This document shows positions 17,438 through 26,676 of a stretch of 64,000 bases of DNA, piece by piece. How positions within the stretch are numbered: the stretch's first letter is position 1; each line of letters starts with the position of its first letter. The stretch spans positions 995,781 to 1,059,780 of the forward strand of contig NZ_SHKN01000001.1 of the NCBI RefSeq assembly GCF_004217115.1. Direction: 5' to 3'. Origin of the DNA: Ancylomarina subtilis (GTDB lineage Bacteria; Bacteroidota; Bacteroidia; Bacteroidales; Marinifilaceae). The notes beneath the pieces are model-generated. The model was given only the letters and a program-made list of their open reading frames with translations, made no database searches and was not told where the DNA came from. Both the position numbers and the translations under genes were made by a program.

Positions 17438-18271
17438 ATGAAAAGATTAGGTCTTATTTTCTTTTTACTTCTACTAATATGTACTTCATGTCAGAAAAAG
17501 AAAGGGGATTGGTTCACCGTGGAGAAACTGGATAATAAAACTTATCGCATTAGGGAAAATCAGAGTAGTCAAGGCAATAGCTCCTACCTTATTATTGGCG
17601 ATAAGGAAGCCCTACTCTTCGATTCAGGGTCAGGAGAAAATAAGACCGGGGACATAAAATTACTAGTCGATTCTTTAGCCGGAGAGCCGGTTACTTTATT
17701 GCATTCCCACTTTCATTTCGACCACATTGGGAATAGTAAAGCTTTTCCAGATGTTGCCCTACCCAATCTGCCAGATCTTCAAGATCGCCTGGGTGAAGAT
17801 TCTTGCATTCATATCAGAGAACAGGAAAGTTTAATACCCCAAACTTGCATCTTAAAAATAAGAACGCAGTATCCCATAAATACAGAATTTAATCTGGGGA
17901 ACAGAAAAATCAGCATTTATCATACGCCCGGTCATTCTCCCTGGTCTTTCACAATTGTTGATAAAAGAGGCAAATATCTCTTTGTTGGCGATTTAGCTTA
18001 CAAAGGTCTTTTATTGGTTAATGATCTTGATGAATATCAAAATAGCCTTAGTCAGCTGATTCAGACTTGTGATTCATCCTATCAAATTCTTGCAGCACAT
18101 GGAAATGAAGATCTGCTCTATTCGGATTTGGATAAAATCAGACTCGCTCTAAAAGCATTTCAGAACAAGAGACCAGCACCTAAAAAGGAAATCAATCTAT
18201 TGGGCAATAGAAAAAAGATGTATGTTATTGATGGAATTCCATTTATTTATGATAAAACGGTGAATTATTAA
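17438..18271 (+). CDS. MBL-fold metallo-hydrolase lipoprotein
   Basis: 277 residues with a lipoprotein signal peptide (LLLLICTSC, lipid Cys near 18). The metallo-beta-lactamase metal ligands are visible: HSHFHFDHIG (HxHxDH), a His in YHTPGHSPWS and an Asp in FVGDLAYKG, with a late His in AAHGNED. It is a lipid-anchored envelope hydrolase; family members include lactonases, thioesterases and phosphodiesterases. It lies downstream of the ABC operon but after a terminator and 195 bp, so it is probably separate. Confidence 0.85.
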   Translation: MKRLGLIFFLLLLICTSCQKKKGDWFTVEKLDNKTYRIRENQSSQGNSSYLIIGDKEALLFDSGSGENKTGDIKLLVDSLAGEPVTLLHSHFHFDHIGNSKAFPDVALPNLPDLQDRLGEDSCIHIREQESLIPQTCILKIRTQYPINTEFNLGNRKISIYHTPGHSPWSFTIVDKRGKYLFVGDLAYKGLLLVNDLDEYQNSLSQLIQTCDSSYQILAAHGNEDLLYSDLDKIRLALKAFQNKRPAPKKEINLLGNRKKMYVIDGIPFIYDKTVNY

Positions 18272-18485
18272 AAAATTTTAATTTCAATTCCTCCTATGAT
18301 CTAGAAGAGACTTAAACAGGTATTGAATTCAATTCCTAAAAGATGACATCTATATTGAGGTTTCAGTCTATCTGAAAAAGAAGAAAGATTATTCATAGAG
18401 TTATAGGTGAATCCACACAAAGAAAATGAAATTCAAATCTTTAGATTAAAGGTTTAGTCACTTCAACACACACGATCTTTTGTAT

Positions 18486-18527
18486 CAAAAAAGGAGGTTG
18501 CTTTAAAAACAACCTCCTTATTTTTTT
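18486..18527. terminator. Bidirectional terminator between convergent genes
   Basis: AAGGAGGTTG / CAACCTCCTT stem with A-run before and T-run after (TATTTTTTT), so it can end both the MBL gene (plus) and the PQQ-like gene (minus). Confidence 0.85.
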
Positions 18528-18539
18528 GTAGTTATATTC

Positions 18540-20414
18540 TTATAACTGATATGATCGAATTAAGTGATTCTTCTCATTTACGACAATGACATTATCCACT
18601 TCATCAATTAAGTAATTGGGCGTCTTATCCAATAATTCAATTTGTAAGTCCGTAGCTCCAGTCTTTTTATTTACCTTATAAATAAAATGTTGGTTTGGTG
18701 CATTCTTATTCTTCACCTTAGTAACAATGAACTTATGGCTCTTTATTGATTTTGAATTGGAGTATCTGGTTTTTGTTATTTCAATAACCGGTACCATATC
18801 ACCACTTGTACTTTCTAAATACAAACCTCCTTGAACAGTCGTTTCTGATGTCCCATCAGTTTGATCTGCTGAGGTACGGTAAGCCCCATTGGATAATGAA
18901 GAAAGCATTTCTATATTATCAAGGTTTCCTTGAATATCAAAATCTACACCAGCTATAAACAAACCCAATTGAGCAGCATTCTTTAAACCACCCAAATCAG
19001 ATGCAGGCTCAAAGTACTTTGTATATTTCACTTTCCCAGATGGCTCCAGTAAAGAAACATGTTGTCCAGTCTGTAACAGATATCCTGACCCATCAATGTA
19101 TTCAGCCATTAGGGGTGTCTTCCTTTTTACATTTTCAAGTTCGACATCCTCAGCAAAAAGTTCTATTTGACCTGACTTCAAATCAAACTTATATCCCTTT
19201 TTATTCTCAAACAAAATAACTTTATCTTCGGTCTCGTCATATGTTACAGCCGGAATTGCTTTAAATTTCACATCTCTTTTCCAAACATCCTTCCCTTTTT
19301 CAAAATCTAAAATATTTGAACGCTCTGTCGAAATATATAAAACGCCCTTTTCAGTTGGTGTTACATAGTAAGAATAACCTTTTACCTTACTCTCCCATAT
19401 TCTCTTTCCACTTTTATCAACCAAACAAATTGAACCTTCCTTTTCATTTTTACCAACTGCAATAAATCCTTTATCGTGAGCGATAACTTCCTCTAGAAAA
19501 TCAATTTTAAAACTCTTTTTCCATTTAAAATCATTGGTTTTGGGATCAATAATATTAAAGCCTTCAGTCTCTACAAGAATTAAATTATCTTCATTATCTG
19601 GTCTTACATCAACAAGTGTTCCTTTTAACTTTAATTTTCCTGGTGTGATATCCTCACCATTAGCAGGATTAAGAACTTTGAGTTTTTTTGATTTCTTCAC
19701 GCCAACATACAAACTGTTATTTATATCAGAAAAAACCAATGCATTGATCTTTTTGTTAGCTTCATATTGCCATACCACCTCACCACTGGTCGAGTTAATG
19801 GTATATATTTCATTATTAATACCTAAAATAATATTATTATCTTGATTAAAGAATGGACCATGATTAACAAAAGAACGTTTTGTGTATTTATTCATTAAAC
19901 CTTTAGATTCACCCAGACTGGCTATCCAATCCATTTTCCATGTTTTAAGACTAAAACACATCATTTTACGTAGATTTCCTTTAAGTAACTCAAATAAAAT
20001 AATTCCCTTATTAGGAATTAATGTGAAATCCTTGATTCTATACTGTTCATCTTTCGTATCAAATAAAATATCTCCATTACTTGAATTAATAAGAAGACCT
20101 CTCATCTTTCCAACAACAGGTACATATTCTACATAGATTATTGGAAGTCCATCAATATTCATATAACTGTTCTTATCCACGGCCTTTAATTCAGTATTCT
20201 GCCATACGATTTCACCAGTTTTATTATTCATTGCTAGCAATCCTTTAGCGCCAGACGCAATAATAAGACCATCATTGGATTGTTTGATCCATCCAACTTC
20301 ATAAAGGGCTTCTTTCAGATCAACTTCCCACATTTTATTTTGTGAATAAGCTGGTTTAACTAATAAAAGACTTACAACTGTTAAGACAAAAAGTCTCATC
20401 ATTGATTTATACAT
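18540..20414 (-). CDS. Secreted PQQ-like beta-propeller protein
   Basis: 624 residues with a signal peptide (MMRLFVLTVVSLLLVKPAYSQ). Repeated W-containing blades of the form GxIVWQN, GEVVWQYEANKK, KRIWESKVKG and KDVWKRDVKF mark a PQQ-binding-like propeller across ~25-450. The last ~150 residues are different and contain a glycine-rich stretch. No dehydrogenase metal site is visible, so it is more likely a scaffold or sensor than an enzyme. It is a single transcription unit. Confidence 0.75.
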   Translation of the reverse strand: MYKSMMRLFVLTVVSLLLVKPAYSQNKMWEVDLKEALYEVGWIKQSNDGLIIASGAKGLLAMNNKTGEIVWQNTELKAVDKNSYMNIDGLPIIYVEYVPVVGKMRGLLINSSNGDILFDTKDEQYRIKDFTLIPNKGIILFELLKGNLRKMMCFSLKTWKMDWIASLGESKGLMNKYTKRSFVNHGPFFNQDNNIILGINNEIYTINSTSGEVVWQYEANKKINALVFSDINNSLYVGVKKSKKLKVLNPANGEDITPGKLKLKGTLVDVRPDNEDNLILVETEGFNIIDPKTNDFKWKKSFKIDFLEEVIAHDKGFIAVGKNEKEGSICLVDKSGKRIWESKVKGYSYYVTPTEKGVLYISTERSNILDFEKGKDVWKRDVKFKAIPAVTYDETEDKVILFENKKGYKFDLKSGQIELFAEDVELENVKRKTPLMAEYIDGSGYLLQTGQHVSLLEPSGKVKYTKYFEPASDLGGLKNAAQLGLFIAGVDFDIQGNLDNIEMLSSLSNGAYRTSADQTDGTSETTVQGGLYLESTSGDMVPVIEITKTRYSNSKSIKSHKFIVTKVKNKNAPNQHFIYKVNKKTGATDLQIELLDKTPNYLIDEVDNVIVVNEKNHLIRSYQL

Positions 20415-21077
20415 AGTATTAGGGTTTTGGTTAGTTTCACTTGAAAATAGTCACGAATACAAAAATCATTCAAAATATATTTATTCAATTTGACTGTTAA
20501 ATAATATTTTCATCTGGATATTTGACACCACAGACAAAAACCTATTAAACAAAGAATTAAATCATCACAAACAAGATTAATCAACGATTAAAAACGTAAC
20601 TTTAAACAAGTAGACATTAATAATAATTACAGATTTATTTAAATTTCATTATAAAAACACAAACTTAACAATGTTTTAAAATTATAAGCCTCAAAAATTA
20701 TAATTATAGTAATAAATAACTAAGATTTACAGAAATACTAAAAAATATACTGTAAATAGGCCCAGAATCCGGATTAAATAAAATAATAATTACGCACTTA
20801 TAACTTGCACTGCAAAGAACAATAACATATAAAACGATAAATTTTACGTATTATTTAATTGAGGCTTGTGAATTAATTTTTAAAATCAAACTCAAGTATT
20901 AGAATGAAGACAAGACATAGATAGGCATGATTTATAGTAGGGATTTGTTCTATAAAAAGACACTCAAATATGCAGAGACAGATGTATTAATTCTGCTAAT
21001 AAAATATCCCAATCAGAACATTCTATCAAAGATCATTTTACATTATGTTTTTTTCAGAAACTTTTGGGGAGTGTTTC
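20415..21077. other. Very AT-rich intergenic region
   Basis: About 660 bp, strongly AT-rich, with no credible gene on either strand. It should hold the promoter of the PQQ-like gene at its left side. A 61-codon plus-strand frame at 20927 has no visible homology or start context and is not called. Confidence 0.5.
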
Positions 21078-21524
21078 TTATTTTTCACCTATTAGTGATT
21101 CTACCATCTTAATGGAATCTGAAATACAGGTAGAACATACATTTTTCTTCAAATCCATATCCTTGAATCGGTTTTCGCCCTCTTCAGTCTTAAAATCACA
21201 ATCTAAAAGTGCCTTACAATCCAAAGAACCATGAAGCGCTTTGAAATCGACTGAAAATTTTTGAATCATCTCATTGGTAGCATTTCTGGCTTCTATATTT
21301 TCAAAATGCTTCTGGCTGTTGTAAATGCCCAAAGCCATAAATGATCCGGTAACAGCACCACAAGTTTTCTGAAGCTTGCCCATACCGCCACCAAAACCAC
21401 TTGCAATAGATAATGCAAAACCTGGATCAAAATTTAAGTGTTCGGCATATGCTGTCAATACGGATTGCGCACAATTCATCCCATTATAAAACGAGTGTAT
21501 GGCTTTTTCTTCAATTTCTTTCAT
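21078..21524 (-). CDS. C_GCAxxG_C_C family redox protein
   Basis: 148 residues. The family signature is present: FYNGMNCAQSVL (first Cys), FGGGMGKLQKTCGAVTGSFMALG, then Cys in CKALLDCDF and NVCSTCISD. Members are cytoplasmic proteins with conserved cysteines, thought to be redox-active or metal-binding; the exact activity is unknown. The upstream neighbour on the same strand is the iron-sulfur CDGSH-GltB fusion, which suggests a shared redox context, although a terminator (21623-21655) separates them. Confidence 0.85.
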   Translation of the reverse strand: MKEIEEKAIHSFYNGMNCAQSVLTAYAEHLNFDPGFALSIASGFGGGMGKLQKTCGAVTGSFMALGIYNSQKHFENIEARNATNEMIQKFSVDFKALHGSLDCKALLDCDFKTEEGENRFKDMDLKKNVCSTCISDSIKMVESLIGEK

Positions 21525-21622
21525 CAGATGATTTTTTTACTTACAAGGGATTAAATGCTTCCTAATATAGTTATGGGAAACAAGATAATGACAAATATAA
21601 CACTATTACGATCCCAAAAGCA

Positions 21623-21655
21623 AAAGAGGAGGCAAACAACAAGCACCTCCTCTTT
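21623..21655 (-). terminator. Terminator of the CDGSH-GltB gene
   Basis: AAAGAGGAGG / CCTCCTCTTT stem, followed on the minus strand by TTTT, ~23 bp after the stop at 21678. Confidence 0.8.
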
Positions 21656-21677
21656 AATTTATTTTTAAATCTATGAT

Positions 21678-23198
21678 TCATCTGATACCCCCATATTTGA
21701 TTCCGGTCAAGTCAGCCATCTCCTTTTTCCATGTCGTAATATCATTCTCATTAAACTGATTCAGGTGATGGTGCCCACAAGCCCTTGCCATAACCTTCAT
21801 CAATTGAGTTGAAGCTGTGAAAAAATTAAACAATTGTTGAGCTGACTTATCCACATTTATCAATTTCCGTAATTCCGGATTTTGAGTTGCAACACCCGCG
21901 GGACAGTTGTTGGTATGACACATTCGCGCGGCAACACAACCAATGGATTGGATAGCAGAATTGGCCAAAGCGATACCATCCGCTCCCAGCGCCATTGCTT
22001 TAATAAAATCATCAGGAACTCGAAGCCCTCCTGTAACAATCAGAGTCACATCCTTTTTGTTTCGTTGATCAAGATATTTCCGTGCTCGAGCCAAAGCTGG
22101 AATCGTAGGTACAGAAATATTATTGCGAAAGATTAAAGGTGCTGCTCCGGTTCCTCCTCCTCTTCCGTCAAGAATAATATAATCGGCAGAGGCATCCAGC
22201 GCAAATTGAATATCCTCTTCGATGTGATTGGCTGACAACTTAAAACCTATTGGAATACCACCCGTTACCTCTCTAACCTTATTCGCAAAATTCTTAAAAT
22301 CTTCAACCGTATGCAGATCTTCAAATGTTGGAGGTGAAACAGCAGGAGTGCCTTCTTTCAAATTTCTAACCTGGGCAATCTTCCCTACTACTTTATTGGC
22401 TGGCAAATGTCCACCCGTTCCAGTTTTGGCGCCTTGCCCTCCTTTAAAATGAAAGGCTTGTACACGCTTTAATTTATCCCATTCAAAACCAAACTTAGCC
22501 GAAGCGTATTCATAAAAATAATGGCTGTTTGCATGCTGCTCTTCATCCTGCATACCACCCTCACCTGAACAAATTCCTGTCCCTGCTAATTCGGCTCCTT
22601 TGGACAATGCAATTTTAGCTTCTTCAGACAAAGCTCCAAAGCTCATATCAGAAACAAAAAGGGGGATTGCTAAACGCAAAGGTTTTTTCGCATTAGGACC
22701 TATAACAAGTTCTGTTCCCACAGGAACATCCTCCATCAGTGGTTTTGTTGCAAGTTGAGCCACCAGGATTTGAATATCTTTCCATTGAGGTAAACTGGGA
22801 CCGGGGACCCCCATTGCATCGACTTCACCATGAGATCCCATTTTCGACAAACCATCTCTAGCCAATGCTTTAATATGAGCTAAACTTGGTTCCTCTTTTG
22901 TCGGTTCAATATATGAAGCTTCAGGAATTTTAGATTTTATCTCCACCTCCTCTAATGTCTTGTGCGTTCCATCGCAGTAAGGCAAATTTTTGCTTTGTTT
23001 ACACATACACAAATAAGCTTCACCTGATTCTTTAGCTGTAAATGCTATAGGTTTAAAATCGGTTGTTCGATGTGAACCATCACAAAAGGGTTGTCCCTTA
23101 GATTCACCACACGCACAAAAATAATGTTCTTCACCTTTCTGTAATTCAACAACAATAGGTTTTTTGCCTGCTCTCTTGGGTACACTCATTTGATTCAT
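21678..23198 (-). CDS. Two-CDGSH / FMN-binding glutamate-synthase-like fusion protein
   Basis: About 506 residues from the ATG at 23198; a longer frame begins with TTG at 23222. Two N-terminal CDGSH [2Fe-2S] modules: CACGESKGQPFCDGSH (~25-41) and CMCKQSKNLPYCDGTH (~64-80), each with the C-x-C...C-x3-H ligands. From ~120 on it is the GltS FMN/synthase domain: PLFVSDMSFGALS, GTGICSGEGGM, KGGQGAKTGTGGHLP, GGGTGAAP, TGGLRVPDDFIKAMALGADGIALA, and the Cys cluster CHTNNCPAGVATQ. No glutaminase domain is present, so it may use another partner. Cytosolic. Confidence 0.92.
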   Translation of the reverse strand: MNQMSVPKRAGKKPIVVELQKGEEHYFCACGESKGQPFCDGSHRTTDFKPIAFTAKESGEAYLCMCKQSKNLPYCDGTHKTLEEVEIKSKIPEASYIEPTKEEPSLAHIKALARDGLSKMGSHGEVDAMGVPGPSLPQWKDIQILVAQLATKPLMEDVPVGTELVIGPNAKKPLRLAIPLFVSDMSFGALSEEAKIALSKGAELAGTGICSGEGGMQDEEQHANSHYFYEYASAKFGFEWDKLKRVQAFHFKGGQGAKTGTGGHLPANKVVGKIAQVRNLKEGTPAVSPPTFEDLHTVEDFKNFANKVREVTGGIPIGFKLSANHIEEDIQFALDASADYIILDGRGGGTGAAPLIFRNNISVPTIPALARARKYLDQRNKKDVTLIVTGGLRVPDDFIKAMALGADGIALANSAIQSIGCVAARMCHTNNCPAGVATQNPELRKLINVDKSAQQLFNFFTASTQLMKVMARACGHHHLNQFNENDITTWKKEMADLTGIKYGGIR

Positions 23199-23278
23199 TT
23201 TTAGATTAGAATTACTCCTCAATTTAAAAACTTATATCAAGTATTCATAATATTAAAAACCTATTTTAAGCAAGAGTT

Positions 23279-23312
23279 AAAAAAAAGAGCTGCAATTTTA
23301 GAATTGCAGCTC
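23279..23312 (-). terminator. Terminator of the TonB-dependent receptor gene
   Basis: GAGCTGCAAT / ATTGCAGCTC stem with a TTTTTTTT run on the minus strand, ~85 bp after the stop at 23399. Confidence 0.85.
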
Positions 23313-23398
23313 CTTCTGATAAATATCGATTTTTCGATTTGAACGATTAAGTTTTACCGATCATTGTTGTATAATAAAACAGTCTTTGGGATACATAT

Positions 23399-26221
23399 TT
23401 AAATTTTAAATCCAAGTCTTGCAAAATAATATCCCCCATTTGCTCCAAACTGACTGACAATACGCGAATACTTAAAACGACCTTCGCTTTGATATTCTTC
23501 CCTATTTTCATCCGGATAGACATTAAAAATATTGTTGGCTCCGATAGTCAGACTCAAATAATCCGTTATATGATATCCCAAACTCAAATCAGTCACAATT
23601 TTTTCAGAGTACGTCTGATCAACAGGTGATTCCTCAGTTCCTTGTCTATCTGTTACCGAACCGAAACGTACATTATTCAACTGAGTAAAGAAGCGTTTAT
23701 AGGAATAGCTAATTCCAAGATTAATCTTACTCTTAGGAGTCGCTGTCTCCAGACGTGCCGTTTCTTCCCGACTAAAAAATTCCTCCTTGCTGGCTTTTAA
23801 GCTGCTTGGAATGTGTACATCAGTCACACGGGTTTCATTAAAATTGGCCGCTAAAGTAAGAGCCAGTCGATTCTCACCAAAGCTTTTACGATAAGACAAA
23901 ATCAAATCTAAACCTTTGGTTCGGGTATCAACGGTATTGGCAAACAATTGAGCTTCACCTGCATTAACCGAACTCAGAATCTGGTACAATTCTGGTTCCT
24001 TCGCCTCGTCTGCACTCACATTACCTGAAAGTAAAATTCGATTGTTCACATCTATCCAATAACCATCCAAAGTCAGGTCAAGGCCTCTGGCAAGTTTCCA
24101 TATTAAACCCGTGCTGTAATTAACCGAACTCTCATTTTTCAATGCAGGAACACCAATCAACTTAGCCACCCGACTATCGTTTCTGAAGGTCCCAACCTCA
24201 GAACTCACAACCTCACCATTTCTTTGAGTGAATAGTGTTGCTGTATTATTAAAGAAACGCTGTTGAAGCGAGGGAGCTCTGAATCCTGTACTAAATGCTC
24301 CACGCACAGCGAAATTAGGGCTAAGCTGATAACGAGAAGCAATTTTCCCATTAAAAGTCTGTCCAAAATCAGTATAATCCTCAAATCTTCCTGCAAGAGA
24401 AATAAAGAAATTTTTCGTAAAGTTCAGTTCCAAATCTGCGTAAAGAGCAATATTTGAACGAGACTCATCCACCTCATTCTTAGGCTGAAACCCTGGGAAT
24501 ACCTGAGCGCCACCCGGTCGTCCGTAGAAAACATTCGTTGTCTTATTCTCATTCAGATAGTTTACACCATCAAATTCTTCAATCACCTGTACATTACCAT
24601 AATTACGATACGAAGCTTCTTCCCCAGCACTCACCCTATAAATTTCATTTCGGTATTCGGCTCCCAATGCCAGATTCAGACCTTGCAGAATATCATCAAA
24701 ATAGCGATCGAAATCCAGATTAATTGTATTCTGCGTCAATTGAAAACGCCCCGCATCAAAGCTTGTAGGCGATGTAGTCCCCATAGATGCATTCAGGGTG
24801 TTTCCAATGATAAATCGGAAAGAATTGGTGCCATAGGTGTTCGATAAATCCACATGCCAATTCCCTACTTCTCCGCGAATACCTGCAGATAAAGAAGCAT
24901 CAATAATTCTGGCATTAATTTCGGGCAGAAAACCCTTCGGGTAAATTGTACTCACATTTCTCGATTGATTAGGCAAACGATAATACCCCGTTGAGTTTCC
25001 CCGACGGGAATTGATTCCTCCAAAGACATATAATTCTTGCTTATCATTCAAAGGAATCCCCGAATTAAGAAACAAGGCTGCATTCGCGGCTTCTGAATCA
25101 CCTGCTTTAAGACTGAATCGTCTGCGTCCGCCATTCTTAGTAATTAAAGCCTCCTCTTCCTCAGTCGTTAAATTATTAGTGATGGCATTTTGTGTATTAA
25201 TACTGGCAGCCTCCTCAGCAGATAAAGTCGTTCCAGACTGGAATGGACTCAAATCGCCTTCCTGAAAATCTTCACTAAATATTCCTTTTCCATCAGTTTT
25301 GTACACCGCACCCGTATACAAAGCCGCTCTATCGGTATGCCCTCTTTTCTGATACTGCCCGGTAAGATTAATGAAACCCGATTCTCCTACTTTAATACCA
25401 TAATTGGAATTAATTTGTACTTGCTTGCCATCGCCTTCATAGGTCTGACCCGTATTGATAGAAGCAATCACCGTGTCAGTATTTTTTTTAAGAACAATAT
25501 TAATAACACCAGCAATGGCATCAGACCCATATTGAGCAGCAGCACCATCTCTTAACACTTCGATGCGCTCTATAGTTGCTGTAGGAATTGTGTTTAAATC
25601 AATCCCCGAAGAACCACGCCCCGCAGTAAGCGTATTGTTCACAAGTGAAGACGAATGTCGACGTTTCCCATTAATCAGAACCAACACGTGGTCTATCCCC
25701 AGCCCTCTTAATGAAGCAGGATCAACATGATCCGTTCCATCCTGAACCGTGTATCGATTCGAAGAAAAGGAAGGAGCTACATAATTCAAAATCTGACTCA
25801 ATTCCAATTGGGCAGACTGCTGAACCACTGCTTCAAGTGGAATAATATCGACCGGCGTAGGCGTTTCGATTACTGATCGGTTTCGATTACGACTCCCCAC
25901 AATTGTGACCTCGTTTAAACCAACCTGTTCCGGACTCAGACCTACTTTAAGAATAGTCTGATTTCCGAGTTCAACCTGTTTTGTCTGATAGCCCACAAAC
26001 CTTAATTCAACTAAGGGATATTTCCGATCGATCCCCAACTGAAATTTTCCCTCCTGGTTGGTAATGGTTCCAAGTGTTGTCCCCGGAATCACAACACTTA
26101 CTCCTGGCAAAACTTCTCCTGTTTGAGCATCAGTAACTGCTCCTGAAATGGCTTTTTTTTGTGCTAATACAGATCCTGACAGGATCAATATATATAGTAA
26201 TGGTAATATTAACTTCTTCAT
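23399..26221 (-). CDS. TonB-dependent outer-membrane receptor
   Basis: 940 residues. Signal peptide (MKKLILPLLYILILSGSVLAQ), then a CarboxypepD_reg-like domain (~22-105: ISGAVTDAQTGEVLPGVSVVIPGTTLGTITNQEGKFQL), a plug domain (~120-250: TPTPVDIIPLEAVV...ASLRGLGIDHVLVLINGKRR...IERIEVLRDGAAAQYGSDAIAGVINI), and a 22-strand-type barrel ending in the aromatic Y-F-A-R-L-G-F-K-I. No SusD-like gene is adjacent, so glycan uptake of the SusCD type is unlikely; metal chelate or another small ligand is possible. Terminator at 23279-23312. Confidence 0.93.
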   Translation of the reverse strand: MKKLILPLLYILILSGSVLAQKKAISGAVTDAQTGEVLPGVSVVIPGTTLGTITNQEGKFQLGIDRKYPLVELRFVGYQTKQVELGNQTILKVGLSPEQVGLNEVTIVGSRNRNRSVIETPTPVDIIPLEAVVQQSAQLELSQILNYVAPSFSSNRYTVQDGTDHVDPASLRGLGIDHVLVLINGKRRHSSSLVNNTLTAGRGSSGIDLNTIPTATIERIEVLRDGAAAQYGSDAIAGVINIVLKKNTDTVIASINTGQTYEGDGKQVQINSNYGIKVGESGFINLTGQYQKRGHTDRAALYTGAVYKTDGKGIFSEDFQEGDLSPFQSGTTLSAEEAASINTQNAITNNLTTEEEEALITKNGGRRRFSLKAGDSEAANAALFLNSGIPLNDKQELYVFGGINSRRGNSTGYYRLPNQSRNVSTIYPKGFLPEINARIIDASLSAGIRGEVGNWHVDLSNTYGTNSFRFIIGNTLNASMGTTSPTSFDAGRFQLTQNTINLDFDRYFDDILQGLNLALGAEYRNEIYRVSAGEEASYRNYGNVQVIEEFDGVNYLNENKTTNVFYGRPGGAQVFPGFQPKNEVDESRSNIALYADLELNFTKNFFISLAGRFEDYTDFGQTFNGKIASRYQLSPNFAVRGAFSTGFRAPSLQQRFFNNTATLFTQRNGEVVSSEVGTFRNDSRVAKLIGVPALKNESSVNYSTGLIWKLARGLDLTLDGYWIDVNNRILLSGNVSADEAKEPELYQILSSVNAGEAQLFANTVDTRTKGLDLILSYRKSFGENRLALTLAANFNETRVTDVHIPSSLKASKEEFFSREETARLETATPKSKINLGISYSYKRFFTQLNNVRFGSVTDRQGTEESPVDQTYSEKIVTDLSLGYHITDYLSLTIGANNIFNVYPDENREEYQSEGRFKYSRIVSQFGANGGYYFARLGFKI

Positions 26222-26346
26222 TTTTTTATATTTTCAGTCAATAAGTCTCCAAAGCTTTTTGAATAATATGACTTGTTTTATAATATTTCTTTTTGATAGT
26301 CTTTTAAAAGACCAAGATCTTATTTCATAAATAATGGATAAATGTC

Positions 26347-26487
26347 TCACATCCGAACCAAACACATCATATCCATACAAGCTACAAATACCCAACTAAT
26401 ACCATAAGCAACTCGTTTTTTCCACTGATGCCTGTTCCCATCCCAGGAATCTAAAACACCGACTGTTTCTTTTCTTTCCTTAAACAT
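26347..26487 (-). CDS. Small hydrophobic protein, 46 aa
   Basis: ATG at 26485-26487 to TGA at 26347. The N-terminal half is charged (MFKERKETVGVLDSWDGNRHQWKK) and is followed by a single hydrophobic helix (VAYGISWVFVACMDMMCLV). The composition is typical of a real single-pass micro-protein rather than random frame, but I know no family. It sits between the NhaC-family transporter (upstream) and the TonB receptor (downstream) on the same strand. Confidence 0.5.
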   Translation of the reverse strand: MFKERKETVGVLDSWDGNRHQWKKRVAYGISWVFVACMDMMCLVRM

Positions 26488-26676
26488 GATTTTGATTTAT
26501 GAATGCACTTTATTTAGTTCTCAATAAATGTGATTTATCTATATCGGACAATTGATAAAAAACGATCAATTACCGACCTATTATTCATTTAAAACAAAGC
26601 ATAACAATCCTATTATCTGTTCGTTCACACGACAAACAGACTGAGATTCAAGCCTCACTAAATTTTAATGAAAAAC

